Shown piece by piece: positions 1-11,227 of a DNA stretch of 64,000 nt (positions within the stretch are counted from its first letter, which is position 1; the number at the start of each line of letters is the position of its first letter). The stretch covers positions 22,394,501-22,458,500 of the forward strand of contig AP031351.1 of the NCBI GenBank assembly GCA_037833965.1, in the 5' to 3' direction. The notes beneath the pieces were generated by a model, which ran no database searches, was not told the origin of the DNA, and worked only from the letters and a program-made list of their open reading frames with translations. The stretch is from Marchantia polymorpha subsp. ruderalis. Lineage: Eukaryota; Streptophyta; Marchantiopsida; Marchantiales; Marchantiaceae. The position numbers were made by a program, and so were the translations under genes.

Positions 1-1
1 G

Positions 2-205
2 AAAGCCTTTCCTCTCAGTGCGACGGAGACGACGCAGGCCGAGGATGCCCGTTCACGCTTGATGGCCATCTCGCAGTTCGCCCCTCCGGCTGTGGATCCC
101 CAGGTGCAGACTCCGAAGGTGCCTTCGAGTATCGACGCGGATGAAGACGTTCGTAGCAGATTGATGTCTCTGTCGTACGTTAACATTGAGCAACCGAGTA
201 ACTAG
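2..205 (+). CDS. 3' end of an unrecognised gene (partial)
   Basis: An open frame runs in from the left edge (frame starting at base 2) and stops at TAG 203-205, giving about 67 C-terminal residues. The codons are GC-rich (GCG, ACG, GCC) and unlike the AT-rich flank, which suggests real coding sequence. The peptide holds two similar motifs about 37 residues apart, ARSRLMAIS and VRSRLMSLS, separated by a Pro/Val/Ser-rich linker, and ends in IEQPSN. I do not recognise the family. The tail looks polar and low in complexity, as in regulatory or scaffold proteins. The upstream sequence lies outside the window, so start, exon structure and function are unknown. A chance open frame is the main alternative. 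Confidence 0.5.
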   Translation, partial: KAFPLSATETTQAEDARSRLMAISQFAPPAVDPQVQTPKVPSSIDADEDVRSRLMSLSYVNIEQPSN

Positions 206-3200
206 TCGTTCTGATGATTTTGAATTGGGATGTTGAAATTCACGTTTCGACGGCGAAACGTGCGGAATTGCACTGCTTGCCATCAGTCCAGCCTCTGAGT
301 TGTATATAGGGCGGTTCGAGGGCGAAGCGACGAGGAGGAGTCTCATCTCGTGACACCAGGTGAGGATGACGATATTATACTCTTACGGAACGTTTGAAAA
401 TATGAGACGTTTGCGGCGGAACAGGCAACATCCTTCAAGCAAACACCAGAATTTCTAATGTTGTTGCCCTCAAGGCCGTTTTAATTGTGCCATGCATTTG
501 CTAAACTTTCTTGTCGCTTGCGGCAGCACCGTGGGAATCCTGGGCTCCCACTTGCAGTACTTGTCACCGTTCACACGGTTTTTGGTACATCTTAGCTCAG
601 TCTTAGCTATCTTGTACAATCAGTCTCTGAAGGCTAGGTTTCGAGGAGAATGCAGTTTGTACATTTCATTATCTGCACAGGAAGACTTCAGAGGCCCAGT
701 TAAAGGGTGGAGTGAGCTATAGTACTTGCTTATGTAAAAAAAAAGAGCTTTGTACTTCAAAATAATCGTAATCAACAGGTGGTTCTTCATGACTTTGTGC
801 GTCGTTTCATAACATGGATGGAGTGAAGTTGTTATTTCGCCCTGACAAAGCCATGCGTTGTAAACTTGTTGCGCTCAGCGGTCCTATTCTATTTGCAGTG
901 GATAGCTGTGTAACGTTGAATCTGAGCTTAGATTTGCTTGTACTCATGAGCACCCTTCATGGGTTTGCTGACGATTCCACTCAATCGGTTGTTGCATCGT
1001 TACTGTTTCTCCTTGTAAAGATTTAACGTTGCCAAACGATGATTTATCTCCCAAATTCCTAGATCTCAGTACTTCATTGTTAGTTGTGGATCTTATTCAA
1101 CAGCTATCATTGGAGGGTGTTCAAAATGGTCTGAATTCTCAGTCCATATTTAAGATCTGTCTGTTGTTGAGGGTCGCAAGACTCTCATTAAAGTGACCTA
1201 TCTTCTGGTGGTTCTTGCCCGTTTGTCTCTATACTCTTCTATGTGAAGGTAGTCCAACAGAACGCCCAGGAAGTTCGATAGGATGGACATCTATCGAAAT
1301 GGTAAATAGTTCCCTGACGGATCATGGAGTAGTGGGACAGATCCTGTTTTAGTGTAGTTCTAGTATAGGTAGCTTCTTGTCAAATACCTTTTGACATTGA
1401 GACCGAAATATTCCAAGAGTGTTCCAGGACTATATCCAAAGTGAAGCAGTAAAATGCATCTGAGATCCTGTGGCTGAAGCGACTCACGGATATTCACATC
1501 GAAGCTTGAAAACCCGAAGGAGTTCCAAGAACTGAGGCAATTGTGAAACTGTGAACATCTGAGCAGGGAAGTGAATTAGACAATCCTCGTCCACTTGTTC
1601 CCAGTTGTACCAAAAGTAATTCACTGTTACTCGACACAAACTAGTCCATATTTGACACGAACTGTTCAATCCTGTTTGTGCCAAGCGTGGAGAATTTCTT
1701 TTCCAGTGACCGTTTTCAAAATCTAACAGGGTTCACATGTTCAATCAGTTTTGCCGAGCACAGCTGGAGGTTGTTGCAAGGACATTTTCTGAAGGAGAAT
1801 TTGCTCGTCCACAGAGCGGATAGTACCGCAGCAGCATGTTATGCGGGAGGGTTATATTTACACGAATGTCATTCCAAATCGTCTGGAGTGGAAGTGAACT
1901 TGCCTGAAGCCAGTTGTCACCAAGTGAGCATCAGTCAGTAGCGCCGTCAAACAATGACACAAACCCAGTCTTTTCTTTCCACGTATGCGAACTCACTGTC
2001 GAGAATGTGGTTCCCCACTCCCGAAACGCACCAAATTGTCGCCCCGTGGCTTCAACTGATCAAAAGTCAGTCAGAGCTTCAGGCACAAGTATGTACTGGA
2101 CTTGCGAGGAGGGTGTCTCCCCAAAAAGCAGTCCTGGCCTAGGTCTACGGGGTCTACGGAGGTGACATACATGATTGAACTTGGTAAATTTGAGGACTGA
2201 GTTATGTGATCGACACTAGCAGAAAAGCACAAGCTCGAGATGATTACAGCACGAGAGCGAACGTAATTATGAAATCTAAACCTATCGCGAAAGGAGAATC
2301 GAAACATCCTCAATGAAGAAAATGTGAGAAATCTCCCGACAAATATTGGAAAAATCAAGCCAGAAAATATGAATATGATGATTCCACCAGAGGCTTCGAC
2401 TAGAATTGGCCATCTCCCGAAAATGAGTCAAAATTCAAGTCTCCATCCCCTGTAAACTACCTACACACTTGCGTCTTCCGAGTAATTGCGTGATCGTCTG
2501 TGCTGATTACAGTCCAGAGACAATTGGGACTGTTCGGTAAACGTAGCTACATCGGACATTTTCACCGATGTTTAATACTGAAACACACAAATATACTACA
2601 TTTGTTCTGTGTATTATACGTGTAGCTAAATGTTAAGTTAGCTCGAATTGTCATATTTGGTATCCAGGGTCCACATCGATGATCGATAAAATCCAGCCAT
2701 CTTTAACTGCGCCTCACGTTCGTGTAGAGTCGAGCGTGGAAAAGGTCACCTGGAATACCTGCAAAAGTGAGAACCCCCGATCAGTGAAAAGTCTTCGTCA
2801 GCCCCGCGAAGGAATACATGGCACTGTTGTATAGTATCACGTTTGGCTAGGTGAAAGCCTACTCCAGTCACACCTATAGACAAAGGTACAAGCGCAATCC
2901 GTCAATACCCCCAAGTTTTCACAGAAAATGACAGAAGGACAGCATGAAAATTATACTTCTGCGGTCTACACAGCGTCAACGAACTTGGTTGACTGAATTC
3001 TGAAGATTTGTTTTCGTCAAGTATTTCACTAACGTATCATATCGAAAAGTCCAAACAGTCTAATGTGAAAGCCATGAACGTGGCCCATAGACATTTCACA
3101 TAACCGGGTTCTCGATACTGAGAGAAGCTTTTGAAACCTGGAAGTAGTGTTGGAGGCACAACTCAAAAGACATGCCTCATTCGCATTTTCAATAAGTGGC

Positions 3201-3360
3201 ATGCCCGTATGTCCGAACAAATTCATACGTATATTTCAAAACTATAGACGGTGTGATAAGTAAAGAAATAAATGGGAAATTATGCTTCTTGTTGGGGTTG
3301 CATGGTCCTGAAATGCTCTTGGAACTGAAGGATTTGCCAAGTATGTGCAATGCTGTTTTT
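206..3360. other. Intergenic, no gene recognised
   Basis: This stretch should hold the 3' UTR of the gene ending at 205 and then spacer. Open frames here are under 100 codons, lie on both strands and match nothing I recognise. A poly-A run near 736-745 could mark old 3'-end or retroposed sequence but is too short to call. Confidence 0.5.
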
Positions 3361-3362
3361 GT

Positions 3363-3602
3363 GTAGACAGGTCCTCCGACTTTATTACCTTCAGCAAATA
3401 AACCAGATGTCTAGCATGAGAAACTATATTTCCTTGTGGGATGTAGACATGTCCTCCGACTTTATTACCTTCAGCAAATAAACCAGATGTCTAGCATGAG
3501 AAACTATATTTCCTTGTGGGATGTAGACATGTCCTCCGACTTTATTACCTTCAGAAAAATAAACCGGATGTCTAGCATGAGAAACTATATTTCCTTGAGG
3601 CT
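3363..3602. repeat. 80-base tandem repeat, three copies
   Basis: The string GTCCTCCGACTTTATTACCT begins at 3371, 3451 and 3531, an exact 80-base period. The first two units are nearly identical; the third has a one-base insertion and a few substitutions. Short open frames on both strands here are by-products of the repeat. Confidence 0.93.
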
Positions 3603-3852
3603 TGGACGATCTCCAGTAAACTAGATCTAGCTCTGCTACATGGCACATGATTAGATGTGATGCCAGCAAATGTTGACAAAGGACGGATGAACAAACACAT
3701 GCGATGCGCACGTTGTTGTTTCCGGCCAGAAAGGCACTTCACATTGTAAACTTTATTTCATTTTTTACATACATTGTTTATGTTATTTACTTCTGCATTT
3801 CTTCTGTCTTCAGAATATTTCCAATTTAATTTCCCACAATATCTCCACAATA

Positions 3853-4104
3853 CTTCCTGCTTCTATGCACTCCCTCATTGCCCCGCCCCTTTTGTTCTGC
3901 ACAATTTTTACGGCTGATATGAATATGGCTGGTGCTGTAGTATTTCTTGCTTCTATGCGGTCCCTCCATGCCACGGAATTGCCTGGCCCTTTTGTTCTGC
4001 ACAATTTTTGATGGCTGATATGAATATGGTTGGTGCTGTACTATTTCTTGCTTCTATGCACTCCCTCCATGCCACAAAATTGCCTGGCCCTTTTGTTATG
4101 CAAG
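3853..4104. repeat. 90-101 base tandem repeat, three copies
   Basis: TTCTATGC begins at 3861, 3951 and 4052, each followed by a related block ending in CCTTTTGTT. The copies are more diverged than in the array 250 bases to the left and differ in length by indels. The two arrays do not share sequence. Confidence 0.85.
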
Positions 4105-4587
4105 TAACATAAGCACACGTTCTCTCTTGTTTTGATTCCTTAGATAGACACTTCGAGATTCTACTATAGTGTGCATTTGAAACTCTCATTTTCGTGTTGA
4201 TTGTTTCTCATTCTAAGAGTGCTTGATTTTCATAGAAATATATTTTCTGATGCATCAAGTATACGTATTGTAATACGGGCATGCCTTTTGACCTTGAAAG
4301 GGCATGGGCATGCCTCGAAAAATTTTGTTGTGCGACCAACCCTCCCTGGAAGTGATCGCAATGTATCACGCATTGCAGCAAAAGGGTACATTGATATCTG
4401 CAAATCCAATCATCAGCCCTTGTGGACCTTCTGATTCGTACTTCGTGCTGCTTTGGATCTGATGTTCGAAGGCTCCGAGCTCGACAGCAGCACATGTGCC
4501 GAGGGATGGACAAGGTCCACTACAGCAAATGCAACTACGCTTCTCCTCCTTGATCATAAGATCTAGACTATAGGGATCAATTGCTGC

Positions 4588-4965
4588 TCAAAGCAGGAGT
4601 TTGATCTGTTCACCTCTCTCAACATGATCCGATTCGAAGCAAATTTCAAGATCTTCCTTCATCTTGGCACTGTCTGGACGTGACCCAGACAGTTCGTCCG
4701 TGAGACTGAAGACTTTTACAGCACCACTGGAAGATGTAAGGATTTCCTCGAGCCGCTTGTGACGGTGAAGCACAGGGGCGTGGGAGTGGGAGTGGGAGTG
4801 AGTCTCCTTCTCCACTTTGAAGGACGTGACCGACATCGGATCCTCGAACAGCAGTGGCCATAACAGCCAAAACATGACAACAAGAGTAGAGGAACGAGGA
4901 GTTAGCGTCTCATATATCTCTACATCTGAAGATCTTGATTTCCTATCATTCAGATCACAATGCAT
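4588..4965 (-). CDS. Possible small hypothetical protein, 125 aa
   Basis: An uninterrupted frame from ATG at 4965 to a stop at 4588. It contains a hydrophobic stretch (LVVMFWLLWPLLF, about residues 28-40), a His-Ser repeat (HSHSHSHAPVLHRH) encoded by a 6-base GGGAGT minisatellite at 4786-4800, and an acidic C-terminal third. No family is recognised and an overlapping frame is also open, so this may be chance. It is listed because it is the longest open frame between 206 and 6480 and could be a short lineage-specific membrane peptide. Confidence 0.2.
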   Translation of the reverse strand: MHCDLNDRKSRSSDVEIYETLTPRSSTLVVMFWLLWPLLFEDPMSVTSFKVEKETHSHSHSHAPVLHRHKRLEEILTSSSGAVKVFSLTDELSGSRPDSAKMKEDLEICFESDHVERGEQIKLLL

Positions 4966-6484
4966 TCACGAAGAAATGTAATCATGAAATCCGAGGTTGT
5001 GTGATGCATGGTGTATGTATGAAATTACTTGGTTTTCTCCCGCCAAGAAGAAGTTTCCTCTAGTTTGAATCGATTGAAGAACATATCCACATTATCTCAA
5101 TGTGATATATCCACAACTCTAGTGCTATGACATAAATCACACCCCTTATTACATCATGGCTCGCTATTTAAGATGAAAAAAGACATACATCGCATGGACA
5201 CATGCTACATTCGATGTATACATGTATACTGTGTTGAAGATGCAGATGGATGAATCAATTCAAGGCTGAAACTTGTTGTTGTAGAAGTAGCTCATCAGAG
5301 TTGATAAGCTCGGAGCATGTACAAACCTTTGTGTTACCAAGAAGTAGGGATCTATCCAAAAAAGACCGTAGGGCTTATTGAAACTATTGGCCCATCTAGC
5401 TACATTTTAGAACTCTAGTCCTATAGGTGGGCAAAGGAATACCTAGGAAAATGATGTGAGCTACTTTCATATTTCTCACAAAGGATGTGATTAGAAAAAC
5501 TTGGGGAGTAAAGCAATGTAACTAAAAGTGCCCAATCAGTCAAATATGATATATGAGTGATAAATCTAATTATCCAATCGAAAGTGACACGGATGTATTT
5601 CTTTCTATCAAATCTCTCTTGACACATTCTACGTTACATTGTCATCAAAACATCAAACGATGCTTCTATCAAAGAATGTCAAATATAATTCAATTGACAT
5701 GGTTACTAATGAGCGAAGAATACATCATACACGCGAGATTCACATCAAGGATTACACGGTTCACCTAGTAACAGGATAGATCCATGTGTATATGAGAGCA
5801 CCAGACTAAAACACCATCGTTGACTCCATACCATGCCTCCATATCAAAACTTCTTCTAGAGTACTATGGGAGTTCAGAAAATGAAATCCCATTTGGAATT
5901 TTCTCAACTACCCAGCATACTCAGTCCAATTACTGAAACTAACTAAACTACTCAGTAACCAAAAGTGTACTAAGTCTACACTAGTAGCTATATTGAAACT
6001 AACAAAAGTTTCTCAATAACTGAATGCCACTAAATATCTAAACTTTGTCCTTGCCCAGGGCAATTGATGTTCTAAATTCCAATATCTTTCTAGTAGACTA
6101 ACTCTCTCTTGGACTGACATTCAATGCACAAAGAGGAGCAACCGTTCAAAACTGAATAGCTCGTGCACGAAATGAGATAATTTTAGCGATCAGTACTCTC
6201 CAGGTGGGAAACAAGTATCGAGGTTATTGCACTCGGTCCTCACACGCTTCGATGAAGTTCATCGTCTCGTCTCATCTGTGGTCCAAATCCCATCGCAATC
6301 TGATGACTCGCGTCTCAGATAGCGCATCGAGCGCAGAACCTTCTCAGTCATAATCTGTCATCATTTACAGAAATGTACACAATGTCGATGTGCTTGCATG
6401 GCTTCGTCAGAATCTGCAGCAGCAGAGCGGGTTCGACAGAAAGTGACTGTACAGGTGTAAGGGTATAGTACACGGACGGAGCTG
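4966..6484. other. AT-rich spacer and kinase-gene 3' flank
   Basis: AT-rich sequence with only short open frames. The part nearest 6484 is the expected 3' UTR of the receptor kinase. Nothing else is recognised. Confidence 0.5.
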
Positions 6485-9400
6485 CTATCGTTCCCTACTG
6501 ATTTCGTCCTCGGCCGTGATGCTGCTACGATTGAGAGGAGTTTCATCGGATTCGCGACTCGCGCCGGCAACGCTGGCAGCAGTGGGCAGCGGATCATCGA
6601 AAATGTACGTGATGGAGCTGTCGCGGCGGGTGATGGTCGTGAACAGCGGCAGTTCGGATTCTTTGTGTTCCGCAACAACGCTGAAGTCTGTGAAGGAGTC
6701 CGAATCGGAGAGCGTGTCGAGCAGCTGAGAGGAATCTCTTCGCCACGAGCCGAAATTCATTCGATTTGCGCGGTCGCGCGAGTCCGGCAGTTCCACCACG
6801 TCCGCAGTCCCGAGCAGCATGCTCAGCACGAGAGACATGGCCGGGCGCCTCGTTGGGTCCGTCTGCAAGCACCAGAGGCCGATCTTGAGCAGTCTCGTGA
6901 CCTCCGACTCATTGATTTGCCAATTTCCCCGAAGATTCGGGTCCAGAAGCTTCATCAGTGCACTCTCCCCTTCTTCGTACAGATACCGAGCCTGGTCGAG
7001 GCCACACAGCCATTTAGTCTCAAATCAATCTCCTTCTGATTTGAGAAAGATGATCAATCAATGCAGATTTGCCCAAGGTGCTTACCCAATTGACGAGAAA
7101 GACCTGCTCGGAGGGCTGGTTGTACTCTATGCTCTTTCGCCCACTGACAATCTCCAGCACGAGCACTCCATAGCTGTAGACGTCGAACTTGTCAGTGAAC
7201 TGGCCTTCCGACGCATCTTCCGGAGGGAGGTAACCCCTGCACAGATCGACCACACTACCAACTGTCAGATTGACTGGCCTTCTTGAAGGAGGCTCGAGGC
7301 AATCGTGAGCATGGAGAGTATGATTTGCTATCAGGTACAGCATGTGCTCACACAGTTCCAGCCAGGTGCACCGGTTGTAGACGAGTCTCTTCGTCCCCAA
7401 GAGCGGGAGAGAATCCGAAATCCGCGATTTGGGGATTCCAATCTTCGTCCAGCAGGATGTTAGTCGGTTTTAAGTTTCCATGTATAATCGGAGGCTGCAG
7501 TCCCTCGTGAAGATACGCGAGCCCACGAGCCAATCCCAAGCAGACATCGAAGCGTTGTCGCCATTGCATGAACACTCGAGACGTTTTTCCATCTGTTCAA
7601 AATTTACAGTTCACAGTGAGCCCATATCAAACTCTGCACGTGCAACAGTCCACAGACATCTCATGACAACCTTTTATCGACCAGAGCACCTTCCACGGCT
7701 CCTATCGGTCTCGTCTGCACTCCGAGTCCAGGATCAGGTTGAGCACGAGAGCTTGTGCTTTGACCTACCGGAAATTGTTCTTGCCAGGCTCCCGTTGACA
7801 GCGAACTCGTAGACGAGCATCGTGTGATTATCTCTGATGCAGCAACCCTTGAGCTGAAGCAGATTCCGGTGCTGTATGGCTGTGATGAGCCGGACTTCCT
7901 TCAGAAACTCGTCCAGCACCTGCTTGCTGTTGAAGAGCCTTTTGACAGCCACTCTTGTTCCATCTTCTAGCTTCCCCTGGAACAAACATTCACCATTCAC
8001 CAGCGCTGACATCAGAATGAGCTGTGGCTCATCAGAGTGAAGCAAGCGAGGGAGTTCAGAATGTCACCTCGTAAACTTCGCCGAAGGCCCCGTATCCGAG
8101 CCTCAAATCTTGGTGGAAATCCCGAGTTGCATGTTTGAGGTCGTCGTAGGAGAAGAATCGAGGCTGCACACCTTCTCCTGCTAAAGCTGGACAGGGCCAA
8201 GTCACATTTGCATCAGCTCCTGAATGAATTCAGATGCGAGCCTTTTCATCGTTGTCATTTGAATGTTAGACCGGTTTAGCTGGTCGGTCGAAGGAACTTT
8301 GCAGGTGCACATTAGCACATTGTTGCCTTTGGAGTTAACCAAGTCGGTTGAGATGATAGCAAGATAGTAGTGGCTTGACAGTCATACGTGCAGTATTATC
8401 TCAGTGATTCGATTGAACTCTTTTGCAATCCTTGATCCGCTGTGATTTTCAGCTTGCAATTCTGTTGGTCTGGGAGGGCTTGAAGTGCATAATAGCCCAG
8501 ATTTTTGGAGCAGGAAACGATCATTTCCTCGCAACTTTCTAAGTGCAAACAACAGAGTCTGACACGAATGTCGGAAGCGAACGGGGTTGCGAACTGTACC
8601 TCGACCGAGTTGATCAAATGTGTTCTTTTGTTTCCTCATCTTCCATATCGTCCCCAAACAGATGCAGATACTCAAAATTGTCAAGGCTCCCAGCGTCGTA
8701 GAGACCACAATGATGACGCGCTGCTTGGCAACGCCGGAACTCCCATCGCTCGTGGAACAGAAGCCCAAGCCTGTCAGCAGTGGCATTTGTGTCAGTTCCG
8801 GGAGTCATGCTCGCCTTCGATACTACGGAGGCAAGGGCTGCAGAACGGGCGTACCTGAGGGCGGCGTCTCGTCCGCTGAGAATCGACAAACATATCGGTA
8901 AGCCATTTCGACATGTTGCACGAGATATTGTTCGCCGAGGAATTGTCGCGCATCCTCACAGAAAGGGTTGCCTCCGAGTCTGCAGAAGACGGAGCCAGGA
9001 GTCAAATCCGGGGAGCGAAAGATTGCAGTGCAGGTGCATCGAGGGCTTCAACTAGTGCACACGGCGGATACACAGTCTCTCTGGCTTACAGGATGCCGCC
9101 GCCGTTCAGCGCGTCGGCGTGCGGTGAGCAGAGCGTGGCAGCAATTTGAGTGGCCAGCACGCTGAACGCAGGAGTGACGGTGGAGATGGAGGAGTTCACG
9201 AGCGAGAACAGCTTGATCGAAGACCCCGGGCCACCTGCTTCGATGCTCCTCAGAGACTCTTGCCACACACTCAGATTCACGGCCGAGATGTTCGTCCGAT
9301 CCAGGACCCTGCAGCGAGCCGAACAAACGTGTCAGTGCAAACATCCATCGAGAACTCGGACACCTTCTTTCATCGCTGAAATCCACAATCCATAAGGTCA

Positions 9401-11227
9401 TGTTTCCGACACTCACACTGTTTCCAGGCTCTCCAGGCCCCACAACTCGCTGGTCAACGTGGCGTCCGAGAGGTCGAAAGGGTGCTCGTTGCCCGTGACA
9501 TTTCTGGACAGGACGGAGCGAATTAGCAAAAGCGGAAGCCTCGAAATCGATCTGAACCTCGACCCAACGGAAGTGAATTGCAACTGGCAATTCAATCGGC
9601 AAGTGATTCCGAGACCAGAGCTGAACTCACATTTTGACGACAGTGCCAGAGGTGGCGTTGCACTCGAGCCAGGGCTCGGGAACCGGAAAGCACGGATCGA
9701 AGTCCCACTCGGTCAAATTGAGCCCGCTTCGAAGGGATTGCAGCACAGCCACTGGAGCCAAAATGCCACAACGAGGAGTCGTCAGGATTCGGGAGAGCGG
9801 AGGCCAGACGACAAGCGCACGCAGGAATGCACGGGCAACGAAGGGAGGGGGGGCGCGGGGTCACGACCGTCGCGGTCGAGCGTTCTGGAGCTGTCCCAGA
9901 CGGCGACGGTGTACAGCTCCAGGGCGTTGGCCAGCGGACCCACGGGGGACCACCCGTCGCGGTCCCAGGCCACGGTCACGCGACCCGACCAGCTCGCGGG
10001 CAGCGCGGTGATCACCTCCAGCCTCTGCAGGCGCGAGCTGGCGTTGACGTGCCGCGCCGTCGCGTTGATCGGGGACGTGACCCCGTCCACGATCAGACTG
10101 ATCTTCATGCCCCGGAGCACCGATCCGTTCGGCGGCTCGAGCTCTTTCGTGGAGACGAGCGCGTAGACGCCATCGCCCCCGGCCACCTCGTACCCGAACT
10201 CCATGACGTCGCGGCCATCTGATCCCCACGCGTCGCCCATCACCTTCCCGGGCACGATCAAATCTTCCGTCGCGTTCGTCGCTGTGACTGCCTTCATGTT
10301 CGGGTACGTCGCGTTGGACAAATCCGGCGCGTCCCAGATCCGGTCCACAGAGTCGTCCGGATACCTGCATCGGAACGCCCCAGCGGTCATGCGACGCCTC
10401 ATAGCGATGGATGGATGGACGTATGGAGGATGGTCGACGACCGACTTACCTCACGGCGGCTGCACCGAGATCGGCACCGCAGTTGAGGCGAATTCCGTCA
10501 CGGAGAAACCTGCCCGTCCAGTTCTCTTGCTGCGCCATGTGGTCGAACGGAGCCATGACGTTCGGGTCCAGGATCGGGCGCAGCTCCAACGAGGAGATGA
10601 ACGGAGCGCCCGAGCCTGGAACGAGGCAGACGTCGAGGACCGTGCCCGCCGAGAGGACGACGGCCTCCGCGACCACGGGGCTGGAGAGTCCCAGCGACGA
10701 CGATTCGTTGAACTCGAGCGAGGCCCAGGCGGTGGCGTTGAGCGTGACGGCGAAGCTCACGGGCATCGGCAGCAGCGGGCTCGCGCCGTGCAGGAACATG
10801 GCCCTGACGAGGTACGACGTCGCGTTGCCCTGCACCGGCAGCCGGTAGCACTGCTTGGGTCGGCGCTCCGGGAAGTATCGGAAGTCGCTGAGCGTGCTGT
10901 TCAGCGGCCACGAGAGTCGGCTGGTCGTGCCCGCCAGCGCGCCGCTCTCTCCCGCCGCCGTGAATGCCGAGTCGTTACTCCAGGCGATGCCGAGCCCGTC
11001 CACGTACGCCGGTGCCATTCTCCCGCAGTCGATGCTCACAAACCCTGCACATCGATCCCACAATCACTCACTCCGTCCTCACATCTCCATTCCAGCTTAA
11101 ATTCGAGCCTCCCCGATCCTGGACACTTACCGGGCTGCGCTGCGCAGGTACTGAGCAGCCCCAATCCGATGAAGTATATCCTCCATATGCCCGTCAGGCT
11201 CTCGACAATCGTCATCTTCATGTGCAA
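6485..11227 (-). CDS. Malectin-like/LRR receptor-like kinase with HGN catalytic loop
   Basis: Thirteen exons (minus): 11227-11131, 11044-10450, 10364-9868, 9751-9631, 9503-9417, 9308-9090, 8979-8855, 8770-8600, 8219-8068, 7976-7769, 7592-7352, 7236-7086, 6991-6485. They join in frame to 1056 residues; nearly all junctions are GT..AG with matching phase. The order is a signal peptide (1-30), a malectin-like ectodomain (about 34-395, starting FVSIDCG, with RYPDD at the exon 2/3 junction), a DPC motif and short degenerate LRRs ending GGNPFC (546), a transmembrane helix (about 599-623) and a kinase domain (about 670-950). The glycine loop (GYGAFGEV), lysine K700 (VAVK) and DFG (D815) are intact. 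The catalytic loop reads [10 protein letters not shown], so the usual catalytic Asp is N797 (codon 7474-7476). A Ser/Asp/Glu-rich tail of about 100 residues follows. Family members are plasma-membrane receptors; from the N797 change I infer little or no phosphotransfer. The least certain junctions are exon 3/4 (weak donor GTCGTG) and exon 7. Introns are short (84-380 bases). Confidence 0.9.

Noticed and set aside
3363-4104. Regular direct repeats resembling a CRISPR array
   Set aside because: Units are contiguous 80-101 base tandem copies with no distinct spacers, in a plant nuclear genome.
8868-8960. Alternative reading of kinase exon 7 giving [11 protein letters not shown], suggesting a frame shift
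   Set aside because: The frame used in the model keeps splice phases on both sides and the total length divisible by three; the alternative does not join to the transmembrane exon in phase.
9459-10166. 235-codon plus-strand frame antisense to the receptor kinase
   Set aside because: It is a shadow of GC-rich coding exons. The minus-strand exons give recognised malectin and LRR sequence with matching splice sites.
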